NCBI GenBank assembly: GCA_031472005.1
Contig: PZJY01000003.1
Coordinates: 744,001 to 808,000, forward strand
Source: Tetracladium setigerum
Taxonomy: Eukaryota; Ascomycota; Leotiomycetes; Helotiales
Direction: 5' to 3'
DNA: 64,000 nt
The notes under the pieces are model-generated. The model searched no databases. It was not told the origin of the DNA and saw only the letters and a program-made list of their open reading frames with translations. The translations under genes and the position numbers were made by a program. Each line of letters begins with the position of its first letter. The stretch's first letter is position 1. Below are positions 34,194-45,481 of the stretch, one piece after another.

Positions 34194-34312
34194 ACATACG
34201 ACCATAGACTGAAGAGAATTGGGCATCCCGTCCGCTCTGCCATACACAAGCTTCAGATCGGTTGATTAGTAGTTGGGTGGGTGACCACCAGCGAATCCCA
34301 GCTGTTGTATGT
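34194..34312 (+). rRNA. 5S ribosomal RNA
   Basis: 119-nt gene. It opens ACATACGACCATAG and closes GTTGTATGT, which pair to form the terminal helix. The conserved fungal segments CATCCCGTCCGCTCT and AGTAGTTGGGTGGGTGACC then CAGCGAATCCC are present, and GACTGAAG pairs with CTTCAGATC to form helix II. The internal A/C-box promoter for RNA polymerase III lies in the AGTAGTTGGGTGG region. A T6 run about 10 nt after the end (34323-34328) is the likely terminator. In filamentous ascomycetes 5S genes are scattered singly through the genome rather than held in the rDNA repeat, as here. Confidence 0.97.
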
Positions 34313-34869
34313 ATTCAAATTCCTTTTTTGCTATTTTTGGGGGGGATATTTTTTTGCGGGTTTTGGGGAGCCGAAGGAGGGGGACATGGTGGAATTGCTG
34401 AAGGACGCGAGAACACACATCACTTCAAGATGATTCGGATGTCGAGAGTAGTTTTGCTTGCTTGAATGAGAGAGGAAGATTTTTTTGGGTTAAAATGTAC
34501 ATGCGTGTTGTGGTTTTCAACTTCAAGTGGTAATATCACAAATGAACGAAGTTTTTCTACCAAATCAATGTTTCAGGAGTTCTGTAGACTTTTGATCAAT
34601 TGACATGGCTAGCTAGGTAGGCTAACCTGGGTACCAGGTAACGAATGAACCTTTATGTTAAACAAATACTTTGTTCGTTGTTCAAGATTGCGAAATTATA
34701 ACTCATTAACTCATTGCGAGCATGCAAAACTACCGAATCCCGCAAATGCCCAAAGAACATGCAGATGAACCGCTGAAAATGCAGAATATGTGGCCTCCCA
34801 ACAAAGACGTCAATTATTCAATTCCGAAAATCCATCCATTCAAACTCGGAAAATCCCAAAAAAAATCCA
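34313..34869. other. intergenic after the 5S gene
   Basis: About 560 bp with two T-rich runs; no further gene seen. Confidence 0.55.
34323..34328 (+). terminator. RNA polymerase III T-run terminator of the 5S gene
   Basis: Six T about ten bases after the 3' end of the 5S rRNA, the usual Pol III stop. Confidence 0.75.
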
Positions 34870-37090
34870 TCATTCAGCACCGATCAAGCTCTTAGGCAAA
34901 AACGCCCAGACTGTCCCCACCGCAGCTAAAATGGAACAAACTACAATCAAAAACCAATCCAATATCCTCTCCTTCGTACTAATTTCATTCCCAAAAAGCT
35001 TTAGATAGAACAACAGCGGCAAAATCACACAGATCGTAAAACACAGACTACTCCCCATGAACGCCATGAGGCTATCGAACGCTGGAAAGAGGATGGATAT
35101 GCCGACGAAGAATATGGGTACGATGACGCGGATGGCGATTTTGAGGCTGCCACGTGTGTAGGAGGAGAGGCCGGTGAGGGAGGCGGAGGCGGCGATAGCG
35201 TTGTTGAGTCCAAGATAGGTCTCAATTTCGGCAACGACAGGACGTGCGTTGAGCGGGAGCTTGGTGATGGGAACGATGGCGATCATGGCGCAGAGGGCGA
35301 TAGCGAGGAATCTGGGGTAGCCAGGCTCATTGAGAATGTTGGCAGTAATTTCATCTCGGACGCCATCGCCGAACATGAGAATTCCTGCTACTGCAGTGGC
35401 ACAATCAAGGATATACTGTATAGGGGTTAGCCACAGTTATATGAGTATGGGCCGGAGACTTACGGTGAATGAGAATGTAACTTTTACGGCTTGGCCATAA
35501 CGGTATGGATGTCTCATGTCGCGGTAGATATTGGGAAAGACAGAATGTCCACCCCATGGGGACATGAGCAATCCGAACGATAGAGGCAAAGTTGCCCAAG
35601 TTCTGGGCCAAAGCCAAGTCTCAGCAGGGTCTCGTAAAGAGCCTGGAGCGTTGGGCTTGATGAACCCATCGGTAAAGACGATAAGAACAACTGGAATATG
35701 TTAGATACGGGAAGTGACGGGCCGGGGAAGACTGTTAAGGAACATACTGCCAAAACAAGATAATATCCCGAGAATACTACTAACACTGAGCAGCCGCAGT
35801 GGTGTGAAGTTAAGAGGGATCAGGATGAGACCACATAGGACTTTCCACTCACTGACACCAACCGAGGGTATCAGAAGATGCAGGGTATCACCAAAAAGGA
35901 TATTTAGGGCAACGCAGGCAGCGATAAGCTCTACCGTGAACAGAATTCGGACAATCGCGCTTGCTTTTTTCCCATAACTTGTTTCAGGTCAGCATTTTCC
36001 CTTTCGGGCTTGTATGGTTTAGCGAGACTTACGAGATGAGTGCGATATCGCCAAAAGTAAGTAGACTCCCGTCAATATCCATACATTTAGCCAACAGCTT
36101 CGCAGTGTATGCGGTAACAATGGCAGAAAGTGCAAGGAAGATCATTCCACAGACCCATCCGGCATACTTGATTCCCATTGGAAGAGACAGCAAGCCCACC
36201 CCAATGAGGACGTTTGTCGAGTTGAAAATAGTCTGCGGCAAGGTGGATTCGCCAACAACAACAAGCACAACTTTTCCATCCTGTTCAACCTCCTTCACAA
36301 GTAAGGGTCGGTGTTCCCCGTCAATTTCTCGCAGATCATTTTGTTGCTGCCTCCAGAGTTGCCCAGCATGTTCCATGGAAGATCCGCTCAATTCTGATCG
36401 TATCGTTCCATATGAAGTTCCATAGCTGCCTGCGAAGGGGGTCGTGAGATGGCTGAACACGGATTCCCTCCCCGGACGCTGCCCCTCATACTTCCTGGCA
36501 TGCCTGGCCCATCTGCTCCAAGTTGCTTGTGTTCAGATTCTCGGTGGCCATGTGGCATCGGCGTGATTGAATCGTCCTCCGGGTATACAGAGTCGTCATC
36601 TACGGCATTTTCTGGACTGGAAGAAGAGCCAAGTTGTGCCCGAAGCAAACTTGTCCGTGGAAGGCGGCCAGATTCAGCATCTGATCTTCCGTAATTTATG
36701 TCGTCCCCTCGTCCCGATCCTGGATAATGAAGGCAGGTCTATGAGGTGTGATCTCCTGGAAGGCCGCCGCTCTCGTCCAACTACGCGCAAAGTTTTCGAT
36801 ACTGTTCACTCCACCAACTTGCGCAAGAGAGTTGAATCGGAGGGCGATTGAGGACCTGGGGGTTTATTCGTTAGCCGTCCGCAATACTTTGAGGCATCGT
36901 GTATAAAAATTAGTTACCTGCGTCTCCGCAAATCCTGCTGCCCTCCGCTTTCTCTTCTTTCTCGAGCATCTTGAGTAGATTCGGCGTCTTCGTCGAAGCG
37001 CACACTACGACCTCCGGCCGAACTTACTGACCCACGATGCGAAGTACCATACTGGTAGTCGTCCCAGGTTTGGGGGTTTCGAGACGTCAT
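34870..37090 (-). CDS. AVT1-like vacuolar amino-acid transporter, two frameshifts
   Basis: Five exons on the minus strand: 37090-36918, 36855-36033, 35977-35748, 35690-35464, 35415-34870. It belongs to the AAAP family; yeast Avt1 moves neutral amino acids and His into the vacuole. The N-terminus (about 260 aa) is polar and Ser/Arg/Gly-rich. The membrane domain starts at ESTLPQTIFNSTNVLIGVGLLSLPMGIKYAGW, the AVT1 signature, and continues through about ten further hydrophobic helices (LFTVELIAACVALNILF, YILDCATAVAGILMFG and others). Exon 2 contains two frame breaks in the polar part, at the runs 36705-36708 and 36461-36473. Adding one G on the coding strand at each restores EGDDINYGRSD and RGGESVFSHL, and makes the exon length fit the flanking intron phases exactly. 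The membrane domain itself is intact. Confidence 0.87.
36461..36473 (-). other. second frameshift site in the AVT1-like gene
   Basis: Coding-strand GGGGAGGGAATCC: one more G moves the frame from the upstream SMRGSVRGG reading to SVFSHLTTPFAGSYG. Exact base uncertain. Confidence 0.75.
36705..36708 (-). other. first frameshift site in the AVT1-like gene
   Basis: Coding-strand G4 where G5 keeps the frame into DINYGRSDAESG; as printed the frame meets TAA four bases later. Confidence 0.8.
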
Positions 37091-39438
37091 GACGAAAAGA
37101 CCATTAGCTTAGGTTGCCAATGCAGCGAATCTAGACTCGTTGATCCAGTCGCGCAGGCCTCGAGGTTGTAGGTAGAAGGAGAAGGAGTAGGTGAGACGGA
37201 GGAGAAGGAGGAGGAACTGATGGCTTGGTTACAGGAAGCAACGGCAATAATGTTTTGCTTCTCAGGAGGAAGAGAGAGATATTGGAGCAATTGTAGCTCC
37301 GGACTTGAAGGAGGTCGTGCGGTCCTATGTACATTAGCACGCTTATCGAGCCGTGGCAGGTTATTGGTCAATGCCGAGGATGACATTGCGAGACAGCCAA
37401 CTTCTGCACTTTTGGCGGCGTTGCGTGCCCCACCCAAACAAATAGAAGGTCTCCATTTTCCGTTTCCCGGCAGATTTGAGCATTTGAATAATGGAGTACA
37501 TCCTGCACCTACAGGACATCGAATATACCTACAATAGGAGAATTAGAAAGCAGCCGCCACCATGCAAGTATCTTCCACTTCTACCGCCTCTCCACCGCCA
37601 TCATCAATCTGTGCCCGAGAGTTTATTCAGAGACCATCCAACTGCACTACTGTAAATACAGTCAGTAGTGAAGACTGTGAATGAAGTCCATTCTTTCGAT
37701 AGATGAGACAGACCCCTCTAGCTCTCTCTACATCCAAACAAATGTGGGGTTCGGACGATAAGAAGGGACCTCCACCGTTCCACCACCTCCCTGAAATTTT
37801 GACTTTTTCTTTGCAGCCAAACAAACCAAACCCTTTCCTTCGCTTAGCCCGAGAGCAGCCGAGAGAGAGCAAATCTCAGGAGGGAGCATGAGCATGATGA
37901 GCCTGCAACGGCATCAGCTCAGAGCGTGAGGGTGTGAGTGAGAATCTCGCCTCATCCGCCCAGATCTGATCTGCTGCATGTCTTGGAATCTTCCTTGCTA
38001 TTTGATCTTTTCTTGCCACCATCATCTTCTTCTTGAAACCTTTGTGAAAATTTGCAATCAGGTGTGAGGAGTACAGTAGATTGCAACGCACTTTTTACCC
38101 CAAACAGGTCGTGTCAACATCCTGCCAAGCAGAGGAATGGAGCTTCTCTTGACACTAAAAACAAGGCGAGAGAGGGAGCACGCGACCCGAAATCGTCTGA
38201 GCTTCCCGTCGATGTCGAGGAATTGTCTCCGCCCATTAGCAATAATAATAGACTGTAAATCAGGTTACATGACAAACGAGCTTTGGTTTTTAAGTGTCAT
38301 TATTCCGGCCTGTGCTGATAACTTGACATGGTGCAGACAAAAACTGCGGCGAAGAATTGTATACATACAGTACGGAATTTGTTGGTAGTCTACCCGCGCT
38401 ATGATCATATCCACTTTATCAATAGTGATAATGATGCACAGGCGCTATTTGAACTGCAAAGCAACAGAAGCAAAGCGTACGCTTACCACCTACACGTGCA
38501 AATGAAATCAAGAAACAAGTCAATAAATAGAGGAAGTCAAAATTTATAAAAGCAGAGCTATTTGTTTTCCGCCTTACAAGCCTCTACTTAATTAAGACCA
38601 TACTTCCAGCTTCATCGCCACTACATCTGAAGCGAAACACCAATCCTATAACCATCTCAATGATACATACTCCCTCTCAAGACAACCTCTCTACACCATA
38701 CAGTTTATCCTCATAAAAGGAACCACCATCACTTTGTTGTTGCACGTCGTATGGCCCCAATTCCCCTGCTTTCCGAAATAGGAAAGATCCCATTACATTA
38801 ATTACATCACGTCCTCCCAAATCCAAATTTAGCCTCCTCCCAACCACTTGGTCGCGCAAATAGAAAACATTCACTCTCCCTGTTTGTTGCACATCGCATG
38901 CCATCGACTGCATTCTCCGGAATAGGAAATACTCTTAAAAATACAAATTTACCCGAGGCGTGGCCCCAAGTCCAGACTTTCGAATGCAGCTTACGTACTC
39001 GAGCTATGGATGACGGCGAGAAGGCGAGGAAGACTTGATGCGACATGGCTGAGGGTTAACTGTGAGAATTGCGCTAGGTTTTTTGCAGAGCGCGTAAGAT
39101 GGCAATCAAAAATAGTCTAGTAATGATAGAGGGAATATGGAGTCATGACTTTTGTTCAAAAATAAGAATGTTTGAGTAGCTACTGTCCGTATGGCAAAAG
39201 GGGAGCTTTAAAAACTTACTAGCATTCATTAATGGGAAGCATTAACTATTAACATGAATAATATTACTACCTAGATAATTCATTGAGTGAAGAAATCCGA
39301 ATCTCTGGTTAGATTTCGCGACAGAGGAGTATTTTCCTCGCCACATAAGAACCCTTGCTACTCTTTCAGCACTTGATTGAGTATGCTCTATTCCCCGTCC
39401 CTTTCACAAAATATGAACCCACTCCAAGACCGGTCCAA
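37091..39438. other. intergenic between the AVT1-like gene and BMT2
   Basis: About 2.35 kb. No recognisable gene. Most open frames are short; the two longest near 38677-39046 on the minus strand overlap an imperfect DNA duplication and have no family resemblance. Confidence 0.55.
38732..38935. repeat. imperfect direct duplication, about 146-bp period
   Basis: About 57 bp starting at 38732 (TTTGTTG...GCACGTCGTATG...GAAATAGGAAA) recurs near 38880 (TTTGTTGCACATCGCATG...GGAATAGGAAA). Differences include several C/T and G/A changes. The flanking CAAATTTA words are also repeated. Confidence 0.6.
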
Positions 39439-40317
39439 TTACTTCAGAACGATAGAAAAGTTATTTCTTGTCTTTCCTGATCGAAGCTCCTCCTTCTTGA
39501 AGGTTGTCCTGTGCTTCAAAAGCTTGGACGTTACCCGCCACAGATAATACACGAGCTTGTTTGACAACTTTTTCATCACCAAGGAATACCCCAAGCTCTC
39601 CATGATTGCTTCCATCTTTGCTTCATCCATGTATCTGGAATTGGTGACACAAGAAGCGGGCAGCACCAAGAATAAACTAGGAAGAAACTCCCCAAGCTTG
39701 CCAACATAATCGCCCGTCCTTAGAAATTGAAGCGTTCGCAAAAGCATCTCTCCTCTACCTGATGGATCAGGAACGTAATTCAGAACCAGAGAAAGACTGA
39801 TGATGTCGAATTGGTCCTTGTTGCTGGAGGGAAGAGGTCTTTCCATGAAGTCTTGCTGTAAAATCCCTTCCGCCTGGCTGTTCAAGTCAATTCTTTCCAC
39901 CTCAAAGAGACCGCTTTTTGAGCAGGCGTTCGTAACACTCAAGGCACCCACTTCCAACATCCTCACTGGCTTGAGTCCACCAGCACACTGATCTTTCAGA
40001 TCTGAGAGCACCGGCTCAAGCCATTCCATCAGAATCCTTGAGCTATCTCCTCCTCGATCGTTTGCCTGGCCGAGGAGACTTGCTTTCTGGTAGCTTTCAA
40101 TTCCTCCCTGTGACTCTATCTGTTTGGCCAGAGCAGCGGCCTTTTCTTCGTCGCCATCTGCAATTGCTTTGGCTCGCTGCTTTTCTAGGGTGTGATGAGA
40201 GCGGATGAGATTGCGTGTTGCTCTACTTGAGATTGTAGATGACCGGAACGGTTTTGCTGTAGGTGGACGTCCATGCGAGAGAGATTTCGGCTTCAGGTTT
40301 CTTCTTTTTGAAGTCAT
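39439..40317 (-). CDS. BMT2: 25S rRNA adenine-N1 methyltransferase Bmt2
   Basis: Single exon on the minus strand, 292 aa from the ATG at 40317. Bmt2 makes m1A at position 2142 of yeast 25S rRNA in the nucleolus, using S-adenosylmethionine. The N-terminus is Lys/Arg-rich (nuclear/nucleolar). The family's RATRNLIRSHHTLEK and GGIESYQKASLLGQ blocks come before the SAM-binding fold (VRMLEVGALS, VERIDLNSQ), and FDIISLSLVLNYVPD is the motif IV region. SLFLVLPASCVTNSRY and MESLGY follow. Further in-frame ATGs exist upstream, but the conserved family start and the position of the neighbouring promoter favour the one chosen. Divergent from RPL25, 238 bp apart. Confidence 0.93.
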   Translation of the reverse strand: MTSKRRNLKPKSLSHGRPPTAKPFRSSTISSRATRNLIRSHHTLEKQRAKAIADGDEEKAAALAKQIESQGGIESYQKASLLGQANDRGGDSSRILMEWLEPVLSDLKDQCAGGLKPVRMLEVGALSVTNACSKSGLFEVERIDLNSQAEGILQQDFMERPLPSSNKDQFDIISLSLVLNYVPDPSGRGEMLLRTLQFLRTGDYVGKLGEFLPSLFLVLPASCVTNSRYMDEAKMEAIMESLGYSLVMKKLSNKLVYYLWRVTSKLLKHRTTFKKEELRSGKTRNNFSIVLK

Positions 40318-40555
40318 CGCAAAATTGTGGATCGTTGTAAGATGTGAGATGGAAAATTGATTCGGGATGCTTTGCATGCGATCTCTGCTGAAGATGCAGC
40401 GAATCAACGGCCGAGGTTGGGGATGGCAATGCCAAGGCGCTAAGCAATCCACACAAATCATTTTCATGAATCTCGAATTTTGTTCGCGATATTTTGCAAC
40501 CGATCACGACCAACGAACCCGACAAACTCGCCAACTCCGTCGACAATCCTTCAAA
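40318..40555. promoter_or_regulatory. shared divergent promoter, BMT2 / RPL25
   Basis: Only 238 bp separate the two start codons, so the two genes must share control DNA. The sequence is mixed, with a T-rich/AT part near 40455-40500 and TGCATGCGAT at about 40374. No clear TATA box seen. Confidence 0.75.
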
Positions 40556-41349
40556 ATGGCCCCAAAAGACACCAAGACCAGCGCAAAGAAGGGTAAGCTC
40601 CCTTAATAAAATCACTGCATATCTCGCAGCATGTACTGCGTCCTTTTCCCCACCGTGGGTTGCTCTAATCGAGGCTTTTGAACATCGTCTCCTCAATTGA
40701 GAAATTGAGATGTGACAACCGGGAGGGAAAGAGGCGCACAGCAGCAGCAGATATTGCGAGTTCTTCAAGAGCGATTGCTGATGCGTAAGTTGAACAGGTG
40801 CTGCCCCTAAGGGTAAGGGAGGAAAGCAAGCCAATGCTGCTGCAAAGGCTGCCTTGAAGGGAGTAAGTTATCAACGCCCTCTACGAAGTTACTACCAGTA
40901 CTAACACATCCAAAGTCTCACTCCCAAAAGGTTCGCAAGGTCCGCTTGTCGACAACCTTCCACCAGCCCAAGACTCTTCAACTCTCCCGCTCCCCAAAAT
41001 ACCCACGCAAGTCGGTTCCTTCTCAACCTCGTCTCGATGAGCACAAGGTCATCATCCACCCTCTCAACACCGAGAGCGCCATGAAGAAGATTGAGGAGAA
41101 CAACACCTTGGTTTTCATCGTCGACATCAAAGCCAACAAGAGACAAATCAAGGAGGCCTTGAAGAAGCTTTACAACATTGATACCATCAAGATCAACACC
41201 CTTGTCCGGTTAGTCTTTGATCCTGGAAGATCTAGTGGATTTATTTACTGATAGATATTAGACCTGATGGATCCAAGAAGGCCTTTGCCCGTCTTACCGC
41301 CGATGTCGATGCTCTCGATGTTGCCGCCACCAAGTTGGCAATTGTCTAA
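40556..41349 (+). CDS. RPL25: 60S ribosomal protein uL23 (L25/L23a)
   Basis: Four exons: 40556-40592, 40798-40862, 40916-41208, 41262-41349; 160 aa. uL23 sits at the polypeptide exit tunnel of the large subunit and contacts SRP and nascent-chain factors. The Lys/Ala-rich N-terminal extension MAPKDTKTSAKKGAAPKGK is typical of eukaryotes. Then come SHSQKVRKVR, FHQPKTL, RSPKYPRKSVP, HKVIIHPLNTESAMKKIEENN, VDIKANKRQIKEALKKLY, INTLVRPDGSKKAF and the C-terminus ATKLAIV. The large first intron (205 nt) close to the start codon is common in fungal ribosomal protein genes. All junction phases agree. Confidence 0.97.
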
Positions 41350-42029
41350 ACGGTTCTTCTGGAATTTGGGCAGCGGGTTGTGCATGGGATGATGATATGA
41401 TCGTGGGAATACCAGCAAGCTACATGCTTGTCATTTGCATTTGCAAGGCGTAAATGAGATACATACCAAAATGAATTAGCGCAAAAGCTTTTTCAATCCC
41501 AATACATCGCCCATGACCAAGAATTGAATAGCACTGTACCTTGACAACGTGATCCATCTGCATTGATTCTTGATGGTGCTTCAACCATAAGGCTGCCTGC
41601 TTACACGGCATAAACCATTGACGAAACCTGGAAATAGTAGTGCAATTGGGAAAACGACCATGTGCACATGCATGATCAGCTTGTAATATTGCCATGATTT
41701 CTCACACATTCACATCTCTTTCTGACACCGATCTTAAACATGACGAGGGGTCTCTATTTATCATTTACTTAGGCTCCAAGTATATCTTCCCAGAGCACTC
41801 TAAACCTCACAAACTCCTCGAAGCATGAAGCCCATCCCTTCTTCGCCTTGTATTCATACACCCCTTCCATACCATCCGGCACTCCCGTACAAGTACAGTA
41901 CACACATGTAGGCATTCCGCCCTTCCTTCCATAATATACATCCAGCATCGAGCATCCACCCCTTTCTTTCACCATTCCAATTTCACCTCCCTTCCACTAC
42001 CGCGCAATTGAGCTCCCTGCCACCCCCTT
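41350..42029. other. intergenic between convergent RPL25 and TIM8
   Basis: 680 bp of 3' sequence; no gene seen. Confidence 0.6.
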
Positions 42030-42447
42030 CTACTGCGTCCTCATCTTCTCCAAATGTCTGATAACAGTAAAATTCGCATCCAAAAACCTGCCCACGCAAT
42101 TCTGCGCACAAGTCTCCTCCGCCTTCTCCAACTTCCCGCTTCGGATGGGCGAGGTTATGCATTTCTTCCAGCAGACATCCGTGAGGGCGTGCACAGCTAC
42201 AGGGAAACAAAAACAAAAACCACAGTCAGCTTGCTTTGCTTTGCTTGCACACAAGGCGCAATCTTAATTTTGAAATTGAAAATTGAGGGAATTGGGGGAA
42301 TGGGGAGGGAAATCAAAAAGACGTACATTGTTGAACCCGAGACTTTTGCATTTCATTCGCGACGAATTGTTGGAGCTCTTGCTTCTCCGAGCCGCTGAGT
42401 TTGGAGAGATCGATGGAGGAGTCGAGGGATGAGGCTGTGGATTCCAT
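42030..42447 (-). CDS. TIM8: mitochondrial intermembrane-space chaperone Tim8
   Basis: Two exons on the minus strand, 42447-42327 and 42196-42030, with a 130-nt intron; 95 aa. Small Tim proteins Tim8-Tim13 form a hexamer that escorts hydrophobic precursors across the intermembrane space. LSGSEKQELQQFVANEMQKSRVQQ leads into SVHALTDVCWKKC, and the partner half is CAQNC: the twin CX3C motif that forms two disulfides through Mia40. The intervening CITSPIRSGKLEKAEET is characteristic of Tim8. A stop follows RHLEKMRTQ. No presequence, as expected. Confidence 0.96.
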
Positions 42448-43537
42448 TTTTGAATTGTTTGGTTTTGGGATTGTGAAGGTGGTTGAAGTAGTAGGTGTGG
42501 GTTTTGTGGTTGGTTTTGGATGGATGGATTGATGGATTTGCTGGTCTTGAACGTTCCATTCCCAAGTCAAAAATGTCTTCGGCTTGTTGACGGAGGCTGC
42601 ACGTGACCAACTACAACTGGTAGGAAAAGAAGCCTTGTGACCGCGTAGATAGGTAATCTTGATATTAGGGTATTGATTAAAATAGCTTGAAACATTTGAT
42701 CAATAGTTTACTTGGATACTATGGACTTGGTTATGATAAGTAAACGCAGGCTCGAAAGTCGTCTGTCTTCCGATGAATTCTCCATTGAAGTCGTTAAACT
42801 CGGTAGGAAAATAAACATTTTTGGTCTGATTGCCTCGAATACCCTAACTGGAAGTTATATGAGTAAACGTCTGGGAATTCTAAAGAAACCCTATGCAGAT
42901 ATTGTTCGGTCATTGGAACGCCAAGAATGAGAGCCATCCCAGTCTGTGTTGCACCTAAAACATATTCAATTTCAATACCTGAGATCTTTATATCAAAGCT
43001 GGATCTAGCTGTGTTGCTCTCCTGAAGTCTGGAGTCTGTCGTTACAGCTAGGTAGGTCTTGTGGCTTTCGTGACTCTCTGGCTGCTGCTGTCTTCCTACC
43101 GACTGGGAGTCTGTGGTAAAGTCGGTGATTACTCCTGGACTAACAATACAATATACCTTCAATGAATCCATGTACCTATTCGATGTATGAGAATAGCTAC
43201 TCTACGAAATAGCTCACTGACACTGACTTCTCACACCTTAATACGAAGAGTATGAATTAAGCGAGTATCAAAAGTCGAAATGGTGCGAGACACTTTTATT
43301 GTATTTGTATGTCGTCTTGCAATCCTCATAGCTCAAGAGGATATAAAAAAGAGAGTTAAGAAGTCATGTACCCTTGCCCCTGAAACGTGCTGGATCAACT
43401 TCGTCCTCGAACTGATCGCATGTTGAATTTGTATCATTTCCAAGAGCCAAGACCCAACTCCTCTTCTCAACGTATGCATGTATGTTTTATACCAGAACAC
43501 ATGAACCGATTTCCTCGGCCGTCCTGTGCATGTGCCA
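42448..43537. other. intergenic: TIM8 promoter and 3' side of the GNAT gene
   Basis: About 1.1 kb. A 72-codon plus-strand frame (42712-42930) has no recognised relatives and is not called. Confidence 0.55.
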
Positions 43538-45481
43538 TCAAACTCTTTTCCAAACCTGTCTGTACCGCGCCCATTGCTTGAAACCTGCTAGAATTAGCCA
43601 CTGCCAAGTTGTTTCTTGTTGGGAATTGAAATACCTAATCTAGCTAGGTCGTCAAATCCGTCCGTTTGTCCATCCATAAATACTCTCTTCATGCCTTGCC
43701 TTTTAAGCTTGTGGACGCAAGCATTTAGCAAACCGATGGTGACAGCTTCGTAGGAATTCGCTATGAGATACGTCAGCTTTATCAGTTCGTGAACATGTAA
43801 TCCGATTAGAGGTTAATGAACCTCCAAGAAGTTTCTTGAGAGATTGCGCTAAATAATCTTGCAATTTTGCCAATATCCCATCTATTCGGAGCCAACGAGA
43901 TGGTGGGAATTACAAAGGGTATAGGCTTACGGGATAAACACAGACAAGTGATGCCGCCGACGTCACTTCCTATCAGACCGGCCCAAGGAAGATTGAAAGA
44001 GATTTGGCTCCCACAAGATGGGGTGTAAGTCAGGGCGGCCGCAGTGATTGTGTTGTTCTCTATAGCAATTAAGACGTCCTTGACGTTTGGGCTGTCCATA
44101 AGCGACCAGTATTGATCAAACCAGCCGGTTTCCGATTGTCGCGCCGCAGCCTTTTCAACTAGAGCCAAAACCTCGCCCATCTTATCTTGTGTGCATTGTT
44201 GAAATGTGATGTTGTCGGTGGGTGGAAGATTGACCGATGCTGGCCAGTCGTCGCAACTCAGAATCAAATCTTGTACCGGACTTGAATTCAATTCCCATCC
44301 TCTGCGCTGAAACCACTGCTCGTTTATATATACATCGAATGGTGGGCCGTAAAATATTCTAGGGTATGTTGTCCCTAATTGTAAGCGAGTGACGCCTCGG
44401 GTTCTTTTGAGTTGGTTAATTCCATGCGTGTGCAGACTCAAACCAATACCTCTGGATCGATTCGCTGGATGGATAAGGAGTATGGCCAGGGAAGCAATAA
44501 GCTTCTCACCTTCTTGGTCGACATATGAAAGATATGTTGCACAGAATCCTAATAGACGACCATCTTCCGGATCTCGGACGACGTAATGTTTCGCGTACCC
44601 GGGACGATGAAGTATCTGGGTGAGAGTGTCTCGATCTATGATGAACTTTGGGCTGATACATTGCATCCACAAATTATGGACACTCGTTGCATCTCTTGCC
44701 TGGTCCCATTCTTCAACTTGCCACGACCGTGGTGCGCGCGCCTCCGCAGACTCCAGAGGCTGGCTGGATCGTGGTGATACATCTTCTCCGAATATGAGTT
44801 TTGCGGTCGCTTCGAGGGCTGCTGGCGAGTACCCTGCTGTTTGTATAACCGTAGGAAATGGTACATGCTGCTCTGGATTTATTGGACTGCAGCAGACCAC
44901 AATGATACAAGGCTTCTTGTCGTTGACGGCGATTGTTACGGCTGCAATTTCGAGATTTACCTGCTCGCTAGGTTGCACAGCAAAGCAGAGGATTACGACA
45001 TGTCCCCGTTTGATGAAGCCCAGGTGAGTTGAAGTGATTCCGTTCCTAGACAAAGTAAGTATGGGGTTTCTACCTACGAACGAATAATAAACCTTTGGGT
45101 ATAAGGCACTTGACGAACTCGCTGATGCCTTTTCGCCAGTGAGCGGCCAAACGTTTCGAAAGGGTCGCTGGTGTCGTCGAAGTCCTGACTGATTGGTATT
45201 ACCACTGGAGTGAGAAGGATTATTACATCGGTTTCTCGCAACTCTCTGATGTGGGAGAGCCAGTGTGCATCGTCTCGTAACAGGACTGCTAGATTGTCTT
45301 GCGTGGTAAGTGCGGAGGTGCTTGCGGAGGACGGGAGAGGCCTTCGCTCTCGTTCCTCCACATCCCTGGAACTATGTGAGAAACTCTGTCCACAACCACG
45401 AGACAAGCTAACGGAACAAAGTATCTTTGTTGCTCACCTTTGATCGTCATCATCGTCTGTAGCTAGTGACCGAGTGGACAT
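43538..45481 (-). CDS. GNAT-domain protein of the fungal GH3-GNAT family; GH3 barrel not found
   Basis: Exons on the minus strand: 45481-45438, 45365-45093, 45045-43931, 43760-43635, 43587-43538; 535 aa from the modelled ATG. The first part matches the end of the glycoside hydrolase 3-like region in fungal GH3-GNAT proteins: RPLPSSAST, ETFGRSLAKR, VPYTQRNGITSTHLGFIKR and TAKLIFGED. Two acetyltransferase-like halves follow; the first has the acyl-CoA loop HPANRSRGIGLSLH, and the second ends NSYEAVTIGLLNACVHKLKRQGMKRVFMDG then AGFKQWARYRQVWKRV. The last two exons were recovered by phase: the uninterrupted frame would stop earlier and lose this conserved end. The catalytic GH3 TIM barrel expected before residue 1 is not found in the 1.8 kb upstream. 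The start is therefore uncertain; the protein may be truncated or a GNAT-only derivative. Activity unknown. Confidence 0.72.

Noticed and set aside
42712..42930. 72-codon plus-strand frame
   Set aside because: Too short, no relatives recognised, no promoter or splice evidence.
43806..43930. Unspliced end of the GNAT gene stopping at about 43806
   Set aside because: Splicing from GTAAGC at 43930 to CATAG before 43760 restores the conserved NSYEAVTIGLL and AGFKQWARYRQVW ending with correct phase.
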